Source: Candidatus Leucobacter sulfamidivorax (lineage in GTDB: Bacteria > Actinomycetota > Actinomycetes > Actinomycetales > Microbacteriaceae). Taken from it: 64,000 nt of DNA. The notes beneath the pieces were generated by a model. That model did not search any database, was not told where the DNA came from, and saw nothing but the letters and a program-made list of their open reading frames with translations. Where the stretch lies: NCBI GenBank assembly GCA_016771945.1, contig QZLF01000003.1, positions 62,001 through 126,000 on the forward strand, given 5' to 3'. Shown piece after piece: positions 42,971-51,500 of the stretch; the first letter of the stretch is position 1, and each line of letters starts with the position of its first letter. The position numbers were made by a program, and so were the translations under genes.

Positions 42971-43408
42971 TCAGTTGCCGTTCTTCTCGGTGACGACGAC
43001 CGTGAACTCGAGCGGCTGGATCCCGCCCTGCTCGTTGGTCATGGTCACCTTCGTCTCACCGACCGCCAGCGCGGTCACGCCCGGGTTGAACTCGGCGCTG
43101 CCGTCCTTCCGCCCCTGCGTGAACTCGGCGACGCTCGGGTCGGCGACCTCGCCGCTGTAGCTGTCGACGGCGAGATCGCCGGTGTTGATGTTGAGCACCT
43201 GGCCGACGATCAGGTCGACGGAGGCGCCCTGCAGGTCGTTCGCCTCCATGGTCACCGGTGCGATCACGTCGCCCCCGATGGGCTCGTCGGTGTTGCCGGT
43301 GGTCCCGCCACCGGAGTCGGTGCCGCCCGATCCGGAGTCTCCGCCGGCGCAGGCGGAGAGCGAGACGGCGAGTACGGCAGCTGCGGCGAGCGCGATCCAT
43401 TTCTTCAT
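42971..43408 (-). CDS. predicted lipoprotein
   Basis: A 145-residue lipoprotein with lipobox LSAC (cysteine 20) after MKKWIALAAAAVLAVS. A glycine/serine/threonine-rich linker (residues about 21-45) is followed by a domain with beta-strand pattern ending VTMTNEQGGIQPLEFTVVV, similar in feel to Ig-like/BIG folds. The mature protein should be anchored to the outer face of the membrane. ATG at 43408 chosen; a GTG two codons earlier is possible. It is divergent from the lactate-permease gene. Confidence 0.8.
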   Translation of the reverse strand: MKKWIALAAAAVLAVSLSACAGGDSGSGGTDSGGGTTGNTDEPIGGDVIAPVTMEANDLQGASVDLIVGQVLNINTGDLAVDSYSGEVADPSVAEFTQGRKDGSAEFNPGVTALAVGETKVTMTNEQGGIQPLEFTVVVTEKNGN

Positions 43409-43482
43409 AGGCACCAGTATTCCAGCGCCCGTGAAGCGGCCGTGTCACGATCGGCTGTGAATCGCTTTCCTATAGTTGGTCC

Positions 43483-44986
43483 ATGCCCGTCCTCCTCGCC
43501 GCCGCACCGCTGCTCGCGGTGCTGGCCGCGCTGCTGCTGCGTCAATCGGCGCTGCGGGCATCGATCCTCGGCGTCGCAGTCGCGGCCGTCATCGCCGTCG
43601 CCGCCTTCGACACGACCCCCGGGGAGCTGGCGGTCGCGACCTGGGCCTGGTGGCCGCTGGGGCTCGAGGTGCTCGCGATCGTGGCGGGCGGACTCGCGTT
43701 CGCCGAGGCAGGGCGTCGCAGCGGAGGGCAGCGCGTGCTCTCGGACTGGCTGCGCCGCTCGCTCGGCACCGGCGTCGCACCGGTGCTCGCGATCGTGCAC
43801 GGCGTCACCCCGCTCGCCGAGTCGCTCACTGGCTTCGGTGTCGGCGCGGCGATCGCGGTGCCCCTGCTCGCGGCGCTCGGCCTCGACGGCAGGCGCGCGG
43901 CCGTGATCGGCCTGCTCGGCCTCTGCGCGGTGCCCTGGGGCTCGATGGCGCCGGGCACGCTCATCGCGGCGCAGCTGAGCGGCCTCGGCTTCGAGGAGCT
44001 GGGCGTCGCCTCGGCCATGGCCAGCCTGCCGGTGTTCCTCGGGGTGGGGATCGCGGCGGCGCTGCTCACGGTGCGGGCGGGCGAGCCGGGCCGCGCACCG
44101 CGCGGCCGACTCGGGGCCGTCGCCGCGGCGATCGCCTCGGGGCTCGCGCTCTGGGGCGGGGTGCTGGGGGCGAATCTCCTGATCGGTACGCCGCCGGCCG
44201 GGGCGCTCGGCGCCCTCGCGGCGCTGCTGCTGCACCTGCTCGTGGGCGCGCTGCGCGGCCGCCGCGCCTGGACTGCCCGCGCGGTGCGGAGGGCCGCCAT
44301 GCCCTACCTGCTGCTCATCGGCGGGGTCGTCGCCGCGATGCTCGTCGTGCGCGCGACCGGGCAGTTCGAGACGGCGTGGCGCGCGCTCGCCTCGCCCGCG
44401 GTCTGGCTCGTCGTCGCCACCGTGGCGACAGCCACCGTCGCGGCAGGCATCGGCGCGACAGGCACCGTCACGACAGGCACCGTCGCGAAGGCACCGCCGC
44501 GGCTGGCCGCACGACCCCCTGCTGCGCGCCATGCTGCCCGACGTCGCCGCCCGCTGGTGGCGCGTCGGGCCGGCGACGGCGCTGTTCCTCGTGTTCGGCG
44601 TCGTCATGGCGGTCTCGGGCATGTCGCAGACGCTCGCCCTCGCGCTCGCCGGTCTGGGCGGCGCCTATCTGGTCGCGGTGCCGGCGATCGGGGCGCTGGG
44701 CGGCTTCATGACGGGGTCGAACAGCGGCGCCAACGCGATGTTCGCCGCCCCGCAAGCCCAGGCCGTGACGGCGATCGGGGCGGATCTGCTGCCCGCCATG
44801 GCGGTGCACAACGTCGCGGCGGCGCTCTTCATGATGGCCTCGCCGGCGAGGGTCGAGCTGGCGGTGCAGCTCACCTCCGATCGACCGCGCGCGGCCGTCG
44901 TGCAGCGCACGGTGCTCGTCGTCGACCTCGCGATCCTCGCGGTGCTCACGGGGGGCCTGCTCGTGCTGCTGCTCCCGACGCTCTGA
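43483..44986 (+). pseudogene. L-lactate permease (LldP/LctP) family transporter with one frameshift
   Basis: A polytopic membrane protein of the lactate permease family, probably a lactate or glycolate/proton symporter. SLTGFGVGAAIAVPLLAALG and CAVPWGSMAPGTLIAA in the first half, and MAVSGMSQTLALALAG plus GALGGFMTGSNSGANAMFA in the second, are the hallmark segments. After about residue 335 the frame shifts by one base near 44490; the true continuation reads WPHDPLLRAMLPD and goes to 44986. Just before the shift is a 15-bp tandem repeat (about 44420-44490) coding for alternating A/T/G/V residues. Whether the shift is real or an assembly error is open. Confidence 0.82.
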
Positions 44987-45049
44987 GCGCCGCTCCCGCG
45001 GGCGACGGGCTCTGACGGGTAGTCTGGGGCGGGACGCGAAGGAGAGACG

Positions 45050-46894
45050 GTGCGCACGCGAGACGACCGGCCGGGCATCTGGTCGACCTGGGGTCTGCTG
45101 CTCTCGGGAGCCTGGCGCGAGGTGCGCCAGGGCGGGGCGCGGCTCATCGGACTGATCCTGCTCTTCCATCTCGCGATCGTCGTCATCGCCTTCCCGCTGA
45201 TCGGGTGGCTGTTCCGCGAGGCGCTGCGAGCGGGCGGCATGGCCGCCCTCGACTTCGGCGCGCTGCGCCCGGGCGGCGGGTTCGGCGTCTCGCTCGCCCT
45301 CATCCTGGTCATCTGCGTGATCGCGTTCTGGGTCGTCGCCGTGCAGTTCGCCGTGATCGTCATCGCCCTGCGCCGTTCGCGCTTCGGACTGCCGCTCACC
45401 CTCCGCGGGCTGCTGCGCGACCTCGGCGGCATCGCCCGCAAGCTGTGGCGCCCCTCCGCGCTGCCGCTCGCCGCCTATCTGTTCCTGCTGCTGCCGCTCA
45501 CCGGCTTCGGCTTCACCACCGCGCTCGCGCAGGGCATCGCCGTACCTCCGTTCATCTCCGGCGAGCTGCTGAAGGAGTCCACGACCGCGATCGCCTGGAC
45601 GCTGCTCATGCTCGCGCTCGTGCTGCTGAACATCCGCTTCGCGCTGACGCTGCCGGTCTTCGCGCTGACCGACGCGACCGGCGGCCGCGCCATGCGGCTG
45701 AGCTGGCGGATCACGCGCGGCCGGGCCGTGGTCCCCCTGGTGGGGGCGATCCTCACCGTGCTCGTGGTGGCCGCGATCGCGACGGTCGCCCTGCTCATCC
45801 TCGCCCTCGTCCCCACGGCGATCGCGGACGAGGCGGCGCCCAATGCCTCGCCGGTCGTCGCCGCCTTCAGCCTCGGCGCGGCCCAGGTCGCCGGCCTCCT
45901 GCTGACCTCGCTCGTCACCGCGGCGATCGGAGCGGTGCTCGTCGCGTTCCTGGCACGCTTCAAGGCGCGGCTGCCGGAGGACCTGCAATTGCGGGAGCCG
46001 GCGCGCGGCCCCGAGCCCCGACTCGGACGCGGGGCGGTCGTCGCACTGCTCGCCGCCCTGTGCGCGGCGGTGGCGGTCGGCCTCGGCGCGGCCGCCCTCC
46101 CCTCCATGCACCGGCTCGCCGCCTATCCGGACACCTTCGTCCTCGCCCACCGGGGCTTCACGGAGGGCGGGGTGGAGAACACGATCTGCTCGCTCGAAGC
46201 CGCCGCGGAGGCGGGGGCCGATCTGGTCGAGATGGACGTCATGCAGACGAAGGACGGGCGCTTCGTGGTGATGCACGACGCGAAGCTGTCGCGCCTCGCG
46301 GGCACGGACGCCGCCGTGAAGGATCTCACCCTCGACGAGCTCACCGCCATCACCGTGCGCGCCGGCGACCACGAGTGCGCGATCCCCTCCCTCGCCGAGT
46401 ACGTCACGCGGGCCGCCGAGCTCGGGATGCCCCTGCTCATCGAGATCAAGATGGGAGGGGCCGACACCGACGATCACGTGGCGCTGCTCGTCGCGGAGCT
46501 CGAGTCGCTCGACGCCCTCGAGGGGAACATCTACCACACGCTCGACGCTGCGAGCGCGGCCGAGCTGAAGCACCTGCGACCCGACCTCACGGTCGGCTAC
46601 ATCATGCCCTTCGCGGGCGGCGGCGTGCCGGACACCCCGGCCGACTTCCTCGTCGTCGAGGAGTGGTCGGCCTCGGACGAGATGCAGCGGGACACCGAGG
46701 CCGCCGGCCTGGGCTTCCTCGTCTGGACGGTGAACGAGGAGACCGCGATCCGCCAGCATCTGCGCCGCGACACCGACGGCATCATCACCGATCGCCCGGA
46801 TGTCGCGCTGGGGGCCCGATCGGAGATGGGCGACGAGGCCGGGCTCGCCGACGCGCTGCTCGACGCCCTCGATCGCTTCGTCGTCGTGTTCTGA
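45050..46894 (+). CDS. glycerophosphodiester phosphodiesterase fused to a membrane domain
   Basis: A 614-residue protein. The N-terminal ~350 residues hold eight or so membrane helices of the glycerophosphoryl-diester-phosphodiesterase membrane-domain type. The C-terminal GDPD domain begins with VLAHRGF (H367) and shows ENTICSLEAAAEAGAD, VEMDVMQTKDG and VMHDAKLSR, which hold the metal and acid-base residues (two His and Glu/Asp) of GDPD enzymes. It should release glycerol-3-phosphate from lipid-derived or teichoic-acid-derived diesters at the cell surface. The GTG at 45050 has an excellent AAGGAG. Confidence 0.92.
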   Translation: MRTRDDRPGIWSTWGLLLSGAWREVRQGGARLIGLILLFHLAIVVIAFPLIGWLFREALRAGGMAALDFGALRPGGGFGVSLALILVICVIAFWVVAVQFAVIVIALRRSRFGLPLTLRGLLRDLGGIARKLWRPSALPLAAYLFLLLPLTGFGFTTALAQGIAVPPFISGELLKESTTAIAWTLLMLALVLLNIRFALTLPVFALTDATGGRAMRLSWRITRGRAVVPLVGAILTVLVVAAIATVALLILALVPTAIADEAAPNASPVVAAFSLGAAQVAGLLLTSLVTAAIGAVLVAFLARFKARLPEDLQLREPARGPEPRLGRGAVVALLAALCAAVAVGLGAAALPSMHRLAAYPDTFVLAHRGFTEGGVENTICSLEAAAEAGADLVEMDVMQTKDGRFVVMHDAKLSRLAGTDAAVKDLTLDELTAITVRAGDHECAIPSLAEYVTRAAELGMPLLIEIKMGGADTDDHVALLVAELESLDALEGNIYHTLDAASAAELKHLRPDLTVGYIMPFAGGGVPDTPADFLVVEEWSASDEMQRDTEAAGLGFLVWTVNEETAIRQHLRRDTDGIITDRPDVALGARSEMGDEAGLADALLDALDRFVVVF

Positions 46895-46912
46895 CCGTCG
46901 GCCGGTGGAACG

Positions 46913-47593
46913 ATGACGGACGGCGCGCAGCACGAGCACGAGGACGAGTCGCTCTCCCATGAGATCGGCTACTGGCAGCATCTGTGGAACATGCTGCAGG
47001 ATCCGAGCACGACCGCCTCGGGCCGGCTCGTCATGGACGCGGTGCTGCCCGACGACGGCGCCTTCATCGCGCGCAGCTGGCATGCCGAGTTCGATCGGGA
47101 GGTCCGCGACCATGTACTCGGCGCATCGCTGCTCACCGGCCGGGCGATCGTCCCGCCCGCGGCCATCGGCTCGGCCGCCGAGCCGCTCATCGAGATGGCG
47201 CTCGACCACGGCTTCCGGGTGGCGGTGCTCGGCACGGCTTCGAGGTTCACCGTGTACAACGGGACCGCGTGCGTGATCCCGGAGAACGACGGCCGAGGGG
47301 TCGAGGCGCACCGGCTCGTGCGCAGGCCGGCGATCGTCGAGGCGTTCGCCTGCTTCTTCGATCAGCTCTGGGAGGCGGCGATCCCCTGGGAGCGGTGCAC
47401 GGGGAGCGCGGGTCGCGTCTCCGAGCTGCTCGCCCGCGGGTGGACCGACGAGCGGATCGCTCAGGAGCTGGGAGTCTCGACGCGCACCGTCAACCGGCGC
47501 GTGTCGGAGATGATGCGGGGCGCCGGCGTGCGGTCGCGTTTCGCACTGGGCCTGCACTTCGGGCGCTCGGGACTCGACGCGCCGACCGGCTGA
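46913..47593 (+). CDS. LuxR-type helix-turn-helix regulator
   Basis: A 226-residue DNA-binding protein. The C-terminal region (about 165-215) is a LuxR-type HTH: LLARGWTDERIAQELGVSTRTVNRRVSEMM. The N-terminal part has no receiver-domain signature; DREVRDHVLGASLLTGRAIV and AVLGTASRFTVYNG suggest a small sensory fold of unknown ligand, like regulators that carry a C-terminal HTH after a TrmB-like effector module. It follows the GDPD gene by 18 bases on the same strand and may be co-transcribed. Confidence 0.85.
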   Translation: MTDGAQHEHEDESLSHEIGYWQHLWNMLQDPSTTASGRLVMDAVLPDDGAFIARSWHAEFDREVRDHVLGASLLTGRAIVPPAAIGSAAEPLIEMALDHGFRVAVLGTASRFTVYNGTACVIPENDGRGVEAHRLVRRPAIVEAFACFFDQLWEAAIPWERCTGSAGRVSELLARGWTDERIAQELGVSTRTVNRRVSEMMRGAGVRSRFALGLHFGRSGLDAPTG

Positions 47594-47693
47594 GCCGCGG
47601 GAGCCGGCCGCCGCTCGCACGGGCATTCCGGCCCGGATGGCGGGAACCCGACAGCTCTCCCCGATCCTCCTGCCGCTTCGGCAGCATGACCGC

Positions 47694-48650
47694 ATGGGAA
47701 GAACGACAGGGAAGTCCGGGACGACGGCATCGACGCACGCGGAGCAGGGCACGGAGGTCACCATCGCCTCGATGCTCGACTCGCCTCGGCAGGACGACGG
47801 GTATTTCGGCCCCGGAAGCGCGACCTGGAAGGTGATCGCCCACCCCGCGGCGCTGAACGTCGGCGGCGGAGTCGCGGTGCTGCTGCAGGTGCTCGATCCG
47901 GGCGAGATGCGCCACCTCTCGCGCACAACGATCGCAGCCGAAGGGGGCGCGGCGGCGGAGTCGAGGTTCAAGCGGACCGGCGCCTATCTGATCACGGTCA
48001 ACTTCGGCGACCGCGCGCACGCCGACGCGGCGGCGGCGCACGTCGATCGGCTGCACGAGAGATCGGTGCACACGGACCCGGAGACGGGCGTGGTGACGAA
48101 GGCCAAGACCGACGAGTGGATGCGCTGGACCCACAACACCTTCGTCTGGGGTGCGCTCACCGCCGCCGTCGCCTACGGACTCGAGCTCACGCCCGAGGAG
48201 CGGGACCGCTTCGTCGCCGAGCAGCACCGCTGCGCGGAGCTGCTGCACGTGCCCGGGCCGCTGCCCGGAACCTGGGCCGAGCTCGACCGCGCGATCCAGG
48301 AGAAGGGCGACCGCGACGCCGCCCTGATCCTGCCCGCGGCGGACATCGCGCTCTCACTGCGCAGGCCGGGCGGCGACGGTCCGCTGAGGCGGTGGATCGC
48401 GCGCAACACGCAGTACGGGCTGCTGGCGCTGCTGCCCGAATGGGCGCTGCGCCTCTACGGCATCGACCGACTCGACGATCGGAGGATCCGCTCCGGCCGG
48501 CGCTGGATGGGGCGGTTCATGAGACTCGCCGCCAGGAACCGGACGATGGACCGCCTGATCGCCGACGCCGCGGAGGAGGCGACGGTGCACCCCTATCAGC
48601 GGATCCGCACGGGTGCTGGCGCGGCAGGCCGCCAGGCTCAACCGGCCTGA
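47694..48650 (+). CDS. oxygenase MpaB-like (DUF2236) protein
   Basis: A 318-residue protein of the DUF2236/MpaB-like family. Segments YFGPGSATWKVIAHP, VNFGDRAHADAAAAHVDRLHERS and DEWMRWTHNTFVWGAL, the last two with the conserved histidines for heme-like metal binding, are typical. Mycophenolic-acid enzyme MpaB cleaves an olefin; the bacterial members (e.g. latex-clearing protein relatives) are mostly uncharacterised. The ATG at 47694 is chosen over a longer frame that lacks a ribosome site. Confidence 0.85.
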   Translation: MGRTTGKSGTTASTHAEQGTEVTIASMLDSPRQDDGYFGPGSATWKVIAHPAALNVGGGVAVLLQVLDPGEMRHLSRTTIAAEGGAAAESRFKRTGAYLITVNFGDRAHADAAAAHVDRLHERSVHTDPETGVVTKAKTDEWMRWTHNTFVWGALTAAVAYGLELTPEERDRFVAEQHRCAELLHVPGPLPGTWAELDRAIQEKGDRDAALILPAADIALSLRRPGGDGPLRRWIARNTQYGLLALLPEWALRLYGIDRLDDRRIRSGRRWMGRFMRLAARNRTMDRLIADAAEEATVHPYQRIRTGAGAAGRQAQPA

Positions 48651-48682
48651 CCGGCGAGGAGCCTCCGCCTCGGGCGCCGCGA

Positions 48683-49669
48683 TCACGGCGCCTCCCCCGG
48701 CCCGCGGTGGGCCGCGATCAGCTCGACGATCTCGTCGACGATGCCGGTGTCGATCTCGAGCAGCACCCGGCAGTGGGCGCCCGGCTGCTCGGGGAATCCT
48801 CGATAGCGGCCGCGCAGATCCGCCACGGTCTGCCCGCGCCCCGGCCCGTCCGTGACGTCGACCTCGACATGCACCACGGGCGCGAGGCGCACATCGAGCA
48901 CCCCCGCAGCGGCGGCGACCGCGACCGCGTCGTGCACGCAGCACACCCACTCGCCGAAGACCCGGCCGCGGTAGAACTCGCCGTAGTGCTGCAGGATGCC
49001 GGCCAGGTATCGGCCGGCCTCCCCCGAGGCGGCCAGGCGGTCGCGGTGCCGAGCCGTGAGCAGGGCGCCCATCGTCACGTCGAGCCCGGCCATCACGATC
49101 GGCCACGGGGCGTCGAACACGGCCGCAGCGGCCTCGGGATCGTGCCAGACGTTCGCCTCGGCGACGGGCGTGACGTTGCCGGGGGCGGCGGCCGATCCGC
49201 CCATGAGCGAGACGCCGGCCACGAGGGCGGGCAGCTCGGGATCGAGTTCGAGGGCGGCTGCGACGTTCGTCAGGGGTCCGACCGGCACGAGCCAGACCTC
49301 GCCCGGATGGGCTCGGACCAGCTCGACGATCTGCCGCGCGGCCGTGACCGGGGCCGCCTCGCGCACCGGCCGATCCTCCCCGGTGCCGTCCTGACCGGCG
49401 CCGCCTTGACCGTCCGTGCCGTGCACGTCGAGCGAGAACTCCGCCGGGCCGCCGTTCGAGGGACCGTCGGCGCCCCGCGCGACCGGCACGTCGGGACGCC
49501 CCACGAGGTCGAGCACCCGCAGCGTGTTGCGCGTGGCGAGCTCGACGTCGACGTTGCCCCAGACCGTGCCCACTCCGAGCAGTTCGATCCCGGGGTGCAG
49601 CGCGGCGTAGGCGATCGCGACGGCGTCGTCGATCCCGGTGTCGCAGTCGAGGATCATCTTGACCGGCAC
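48683..49669 (-). CDS. inosine-uridine-type nucleoside hydrolase
   Basis: A 328-residue nucleoside hydrolase that should split ribonucleosides into base and ribose. The Ca2+-binding signature reads ILDCDTGIDDAVAI at the N-terminus; VGPLTNVAAAL, EANVWHDPEAA, GLDVTMG and CCVHDAVAV complete the active site. Family specificity (purine vs pyrimidine) cannot be told. The GTG at 49669, behind GGGAGGGGG, is preferred over the upstream in-frame start. A glycine/aspartate-rich insert (about residues 104-115) is unusual. Confidence 0.9.
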   Translation of the reverse strand: MPVKMILDCDTGIDDAVAIAYAALHPGIELLGVGTVWGNVDVELATRNTLRVLDLVGRPDVPVARGADGPSNGGPAEFSLDVHGTDGQGGAGQDGTGEDRPVREAAPVTAARQIVELVRAHPGEVWLVPVGPLTNVAAALELDPELPALVAGVSLMGGSAAAPGNVTPVAEANVWHDPEAAAAVFDAPWPIVMAGLDVTMGALLTARHRDRLAASGEAGRYLAGILQHYGEFYRGRVFGEWVCCVHDAVAVAAAAGVLDVRLAPVVHVEVDVTDGPGRGQTVADLRGRYRGFPEQPGAHCRVLLEIDTGIVDEIVELIAAHRGPGEAP

Positions 49670-49733
49670 GGCGCCCCCTCCCGGGATCCTGCGGCGGCTC
49701 GCGACCGCTCGCCCCTGTTCCGCCGTCCCGCGG

Positions 49734-50237
49734 CTATTCTGCAACGACGGCGTCGATCTGCGCCACCGCCGAGCGCATCCCCTCGTTCAGCCCCTTGAAG
49801 AGCAGCTGCTCGAGCTGCTCCGACGACTCGAAGCGGGTGGTCATCGTGAGGCGCGAGCCGAAGGGCGACTCGTCGATCTCGACCACCACGCGCGTGCCGG
49901 GATCATCCGCGTCGGGGGTGCCGTCCTCGGCGGCGGCGCGGTCGCGCACCTCGAATCGGTGCGGGGCGTCGACCTCGGTCCATTCCCAGCAGTGCCGGCT
50001 GCGCGATCCGTCGGGAGCCGTCGTGACGTAGCCCGACCGGCCGCCCGGGGTGCCGTCGTGGCGGTCGAAGGCCGCGGGATGCGAGGGCCGTCCCCAGAAG
50101 CGCTCGATCTGGCGGGGGTCGAGGAAGGCCTCCCAGACCCGGCCCACCGGCACGGTGTAGTCCGCGATCACGACGATCGCGAGCTCGTCGTAGTCGGTGG
50201 TCATGTAGTTGATGGGCACGTCGGGGGCCTTTCTCAT
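49734..50237 (-). CDS. SRPBCC / AHSA1-family protein
   Basis: A 167-residue START-like protein of the activator-of-Hsp90 ATPase 1 branch. VPVGRVWEAFLDPRQIERFWG near the N-terminus and GSRLTMTTRFESSEQLEQLL near the end are typical of this family. Such proteins bind hydrophobic ligands in a deep pocket; the role here is unknown. Confidence 0.88.
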   Translation of the reverse strand: MRKAPDVPINYMTTDYDELAIVVIADYTVPVGRVWEAFLDPRQIERFWGRPSHPAAFDRHDGTPGGRSGYVTTAPDGSRSRHCWEWTEVDAPHRFEVRDRAAAEDGTPDADDPGTRVVVEIDESPFGSRLTMTTRFESSEQLEQLLFKGLNEGMRSAVAQIDAVVAE

Positions 50238-50301
50238 GCTGCCGAGGGCGGATCGGCCTCGGGTCTCGGTGCTGGTCGGCTCGCGGGCTCCGCGGCGCGG
50301 A

Positions 50302-51018
50302 TCACTCCGCGGCTTCCGCGGCGCGCCTTCGCCTCGCGTTCCGGATGATCCTCGCGACGATGAACCAGACGATGAGCAGGGCGATGACGACGAGCACGAT
50401 GTCGCTGATCACCCCGCTCCACTGCTCGAGCACGGGTTTGATCGCGGGGCCGAACAGGAAGCCGAGGCCGATCCAGATGCCGTTCCACACGCCCGAGCCG
50501 AGCGCGGTGTAGAGCGTGAACCTGAGGAACGACATGCGCTCGATGCCGGCGGGGATCGAGATGAAGGAGCGCACGAGGGGCACGCAGCGGCCGAACAGCA
50601 CGGCGGCGCCGCCCCACTTCTGGAAGAAGGCCTCGGCGCGGTCGAAGTCCTCGTGCTCCATCAGCGGAATGCGGCCGACGACCCGCCGCGTCCGCTCGCG
50701 TCCGAAGGCCGCCCCGATGAAGTACCAGACCCATGCGCCGACGAGCGCGCCGAGCGTCGCCATCGTCCACGCCAGCCAGAAGCTCATGCGCCCCTCGTAG
50801 GCGAGGAACCCCGCGCCCGGGAGCACCGCCTCGGAGGGGATCGGCGGGATGAAGGTCTCGAGCAGCACGGCGAGCCCCACCCCGATCTCGCCGAGCGTCT
50901 CCATCAGGCTCAGGACCCAGCCGATGAAACCCTCGTACTCGGAGGCCGCTTCGGCCTGCGCGCGCAGGATCGTAGTGATGCTCGGGATCACGCACTCGAC
51001 TTTCTTCTGAGGCTGCAT
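50302..51018 (-). CDS. DedA-family membrane protein
   Basis: A 238-residue membrane protein with about five helices. ETFIPPIPSEAVLPGAGFLA and GRCVPLVRSFISIPAGIERM are DedA signature segments; PIPSE and GRxxPxxRxxxxxxAG are conserved. DedA proteins are linked to proton-dependent membrane homeostasis and lipid-carrier flipping. The ATG start at 51018 follows a GA-rich stretch. Confidence 0.92.
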   Translation of the reverse strand: MQPQKKVECVIPSITTILRAQAEAASEYEGFIGWVLSLMETLGEIGVGLAVLLETFIPPIPSEAVLPGAGFLAYEGRMSFWLAWTMATLGALVGAWVWYFIGAAFGRERTRRVVGRIPLMEHEDFDRAEAFFQKWGGAAVLFGRCVPLVRSFISIPAGIERMSFLRFTLYTALGSGVWNGIWIGLGFLFGPAIKPVLEQWSGVISDIVLVVIALLIVWFIVARIIRNARRRRAAEAAE

Positions 51019-51500
51019 CGCGCGACGCGGGGCGCGCAGGCAAGTCTGTTCGAGTTCCCCAGTCTACGCACTCCTCATCGAGGACAGCCTGGGCCCGCGG
51101 ATGCGCGCCGGGCACGGCGGAGGAGGGGTCCTGCGGCGCTTCCGAAAGATGGAGCGGAGGGGCGACGCGCACAGGTCCGCCCTCGACGTCGCCCCCGCCC
51201 CCGATCGCACGGGCTTCCCAGCGCCCGGGATCGCCTCGATGAGGCTCATAAGTCATAGGGATCCGGCTCCCCCCCGAATAGGGGGTACAGGGAAGGAGCC
51301 GGAACCCTGCTGCGAGATTACGTCGTAGGATGAGGGTCGAGGGGCGAGGAAACAGGATCTACCCCCGAATCTTCACCCTTCACTCTCTCCGACCCCCCTC
51401 CTCTACTCCGGATGGTGACTATGCCGCCCCTCCTGCCCCGCGCTCGCGGAGTGCGGGGTGCCCGCGTCCGAGGCCACGAGCGCCCGACCGGGGGCGCCGC
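51019..51500. promoter_or_regulatory. upstream region of MalT-like regulator; hairpin and CCCCCGAAT repeats
   Basis: This 482-base gap between divergent dedA and the regulator gene holds a double hairpin at 51263-51302 (CCGGCTCC + CCCCC GAATA GGGGG + GGAGCCGG). The nonamer CCCCCGAAT occurs at 51271-51279 and again at 51362-51370. The core CCCCCGAA recurs at 56650 and a close variant at 56680, upstream of the SipW operon, so these are candidate binding sites for the regulator. No gene is seen; the frame continuing the regulator upstream is not protein-like. Confidence 0.4.

Noticed and set aside
44468..47971. 1167-codon minus-strand frame
   Set aside because: Composition is repetitive R/E/G/H of antisense type, opposite the clear GDPD and regulator genes.
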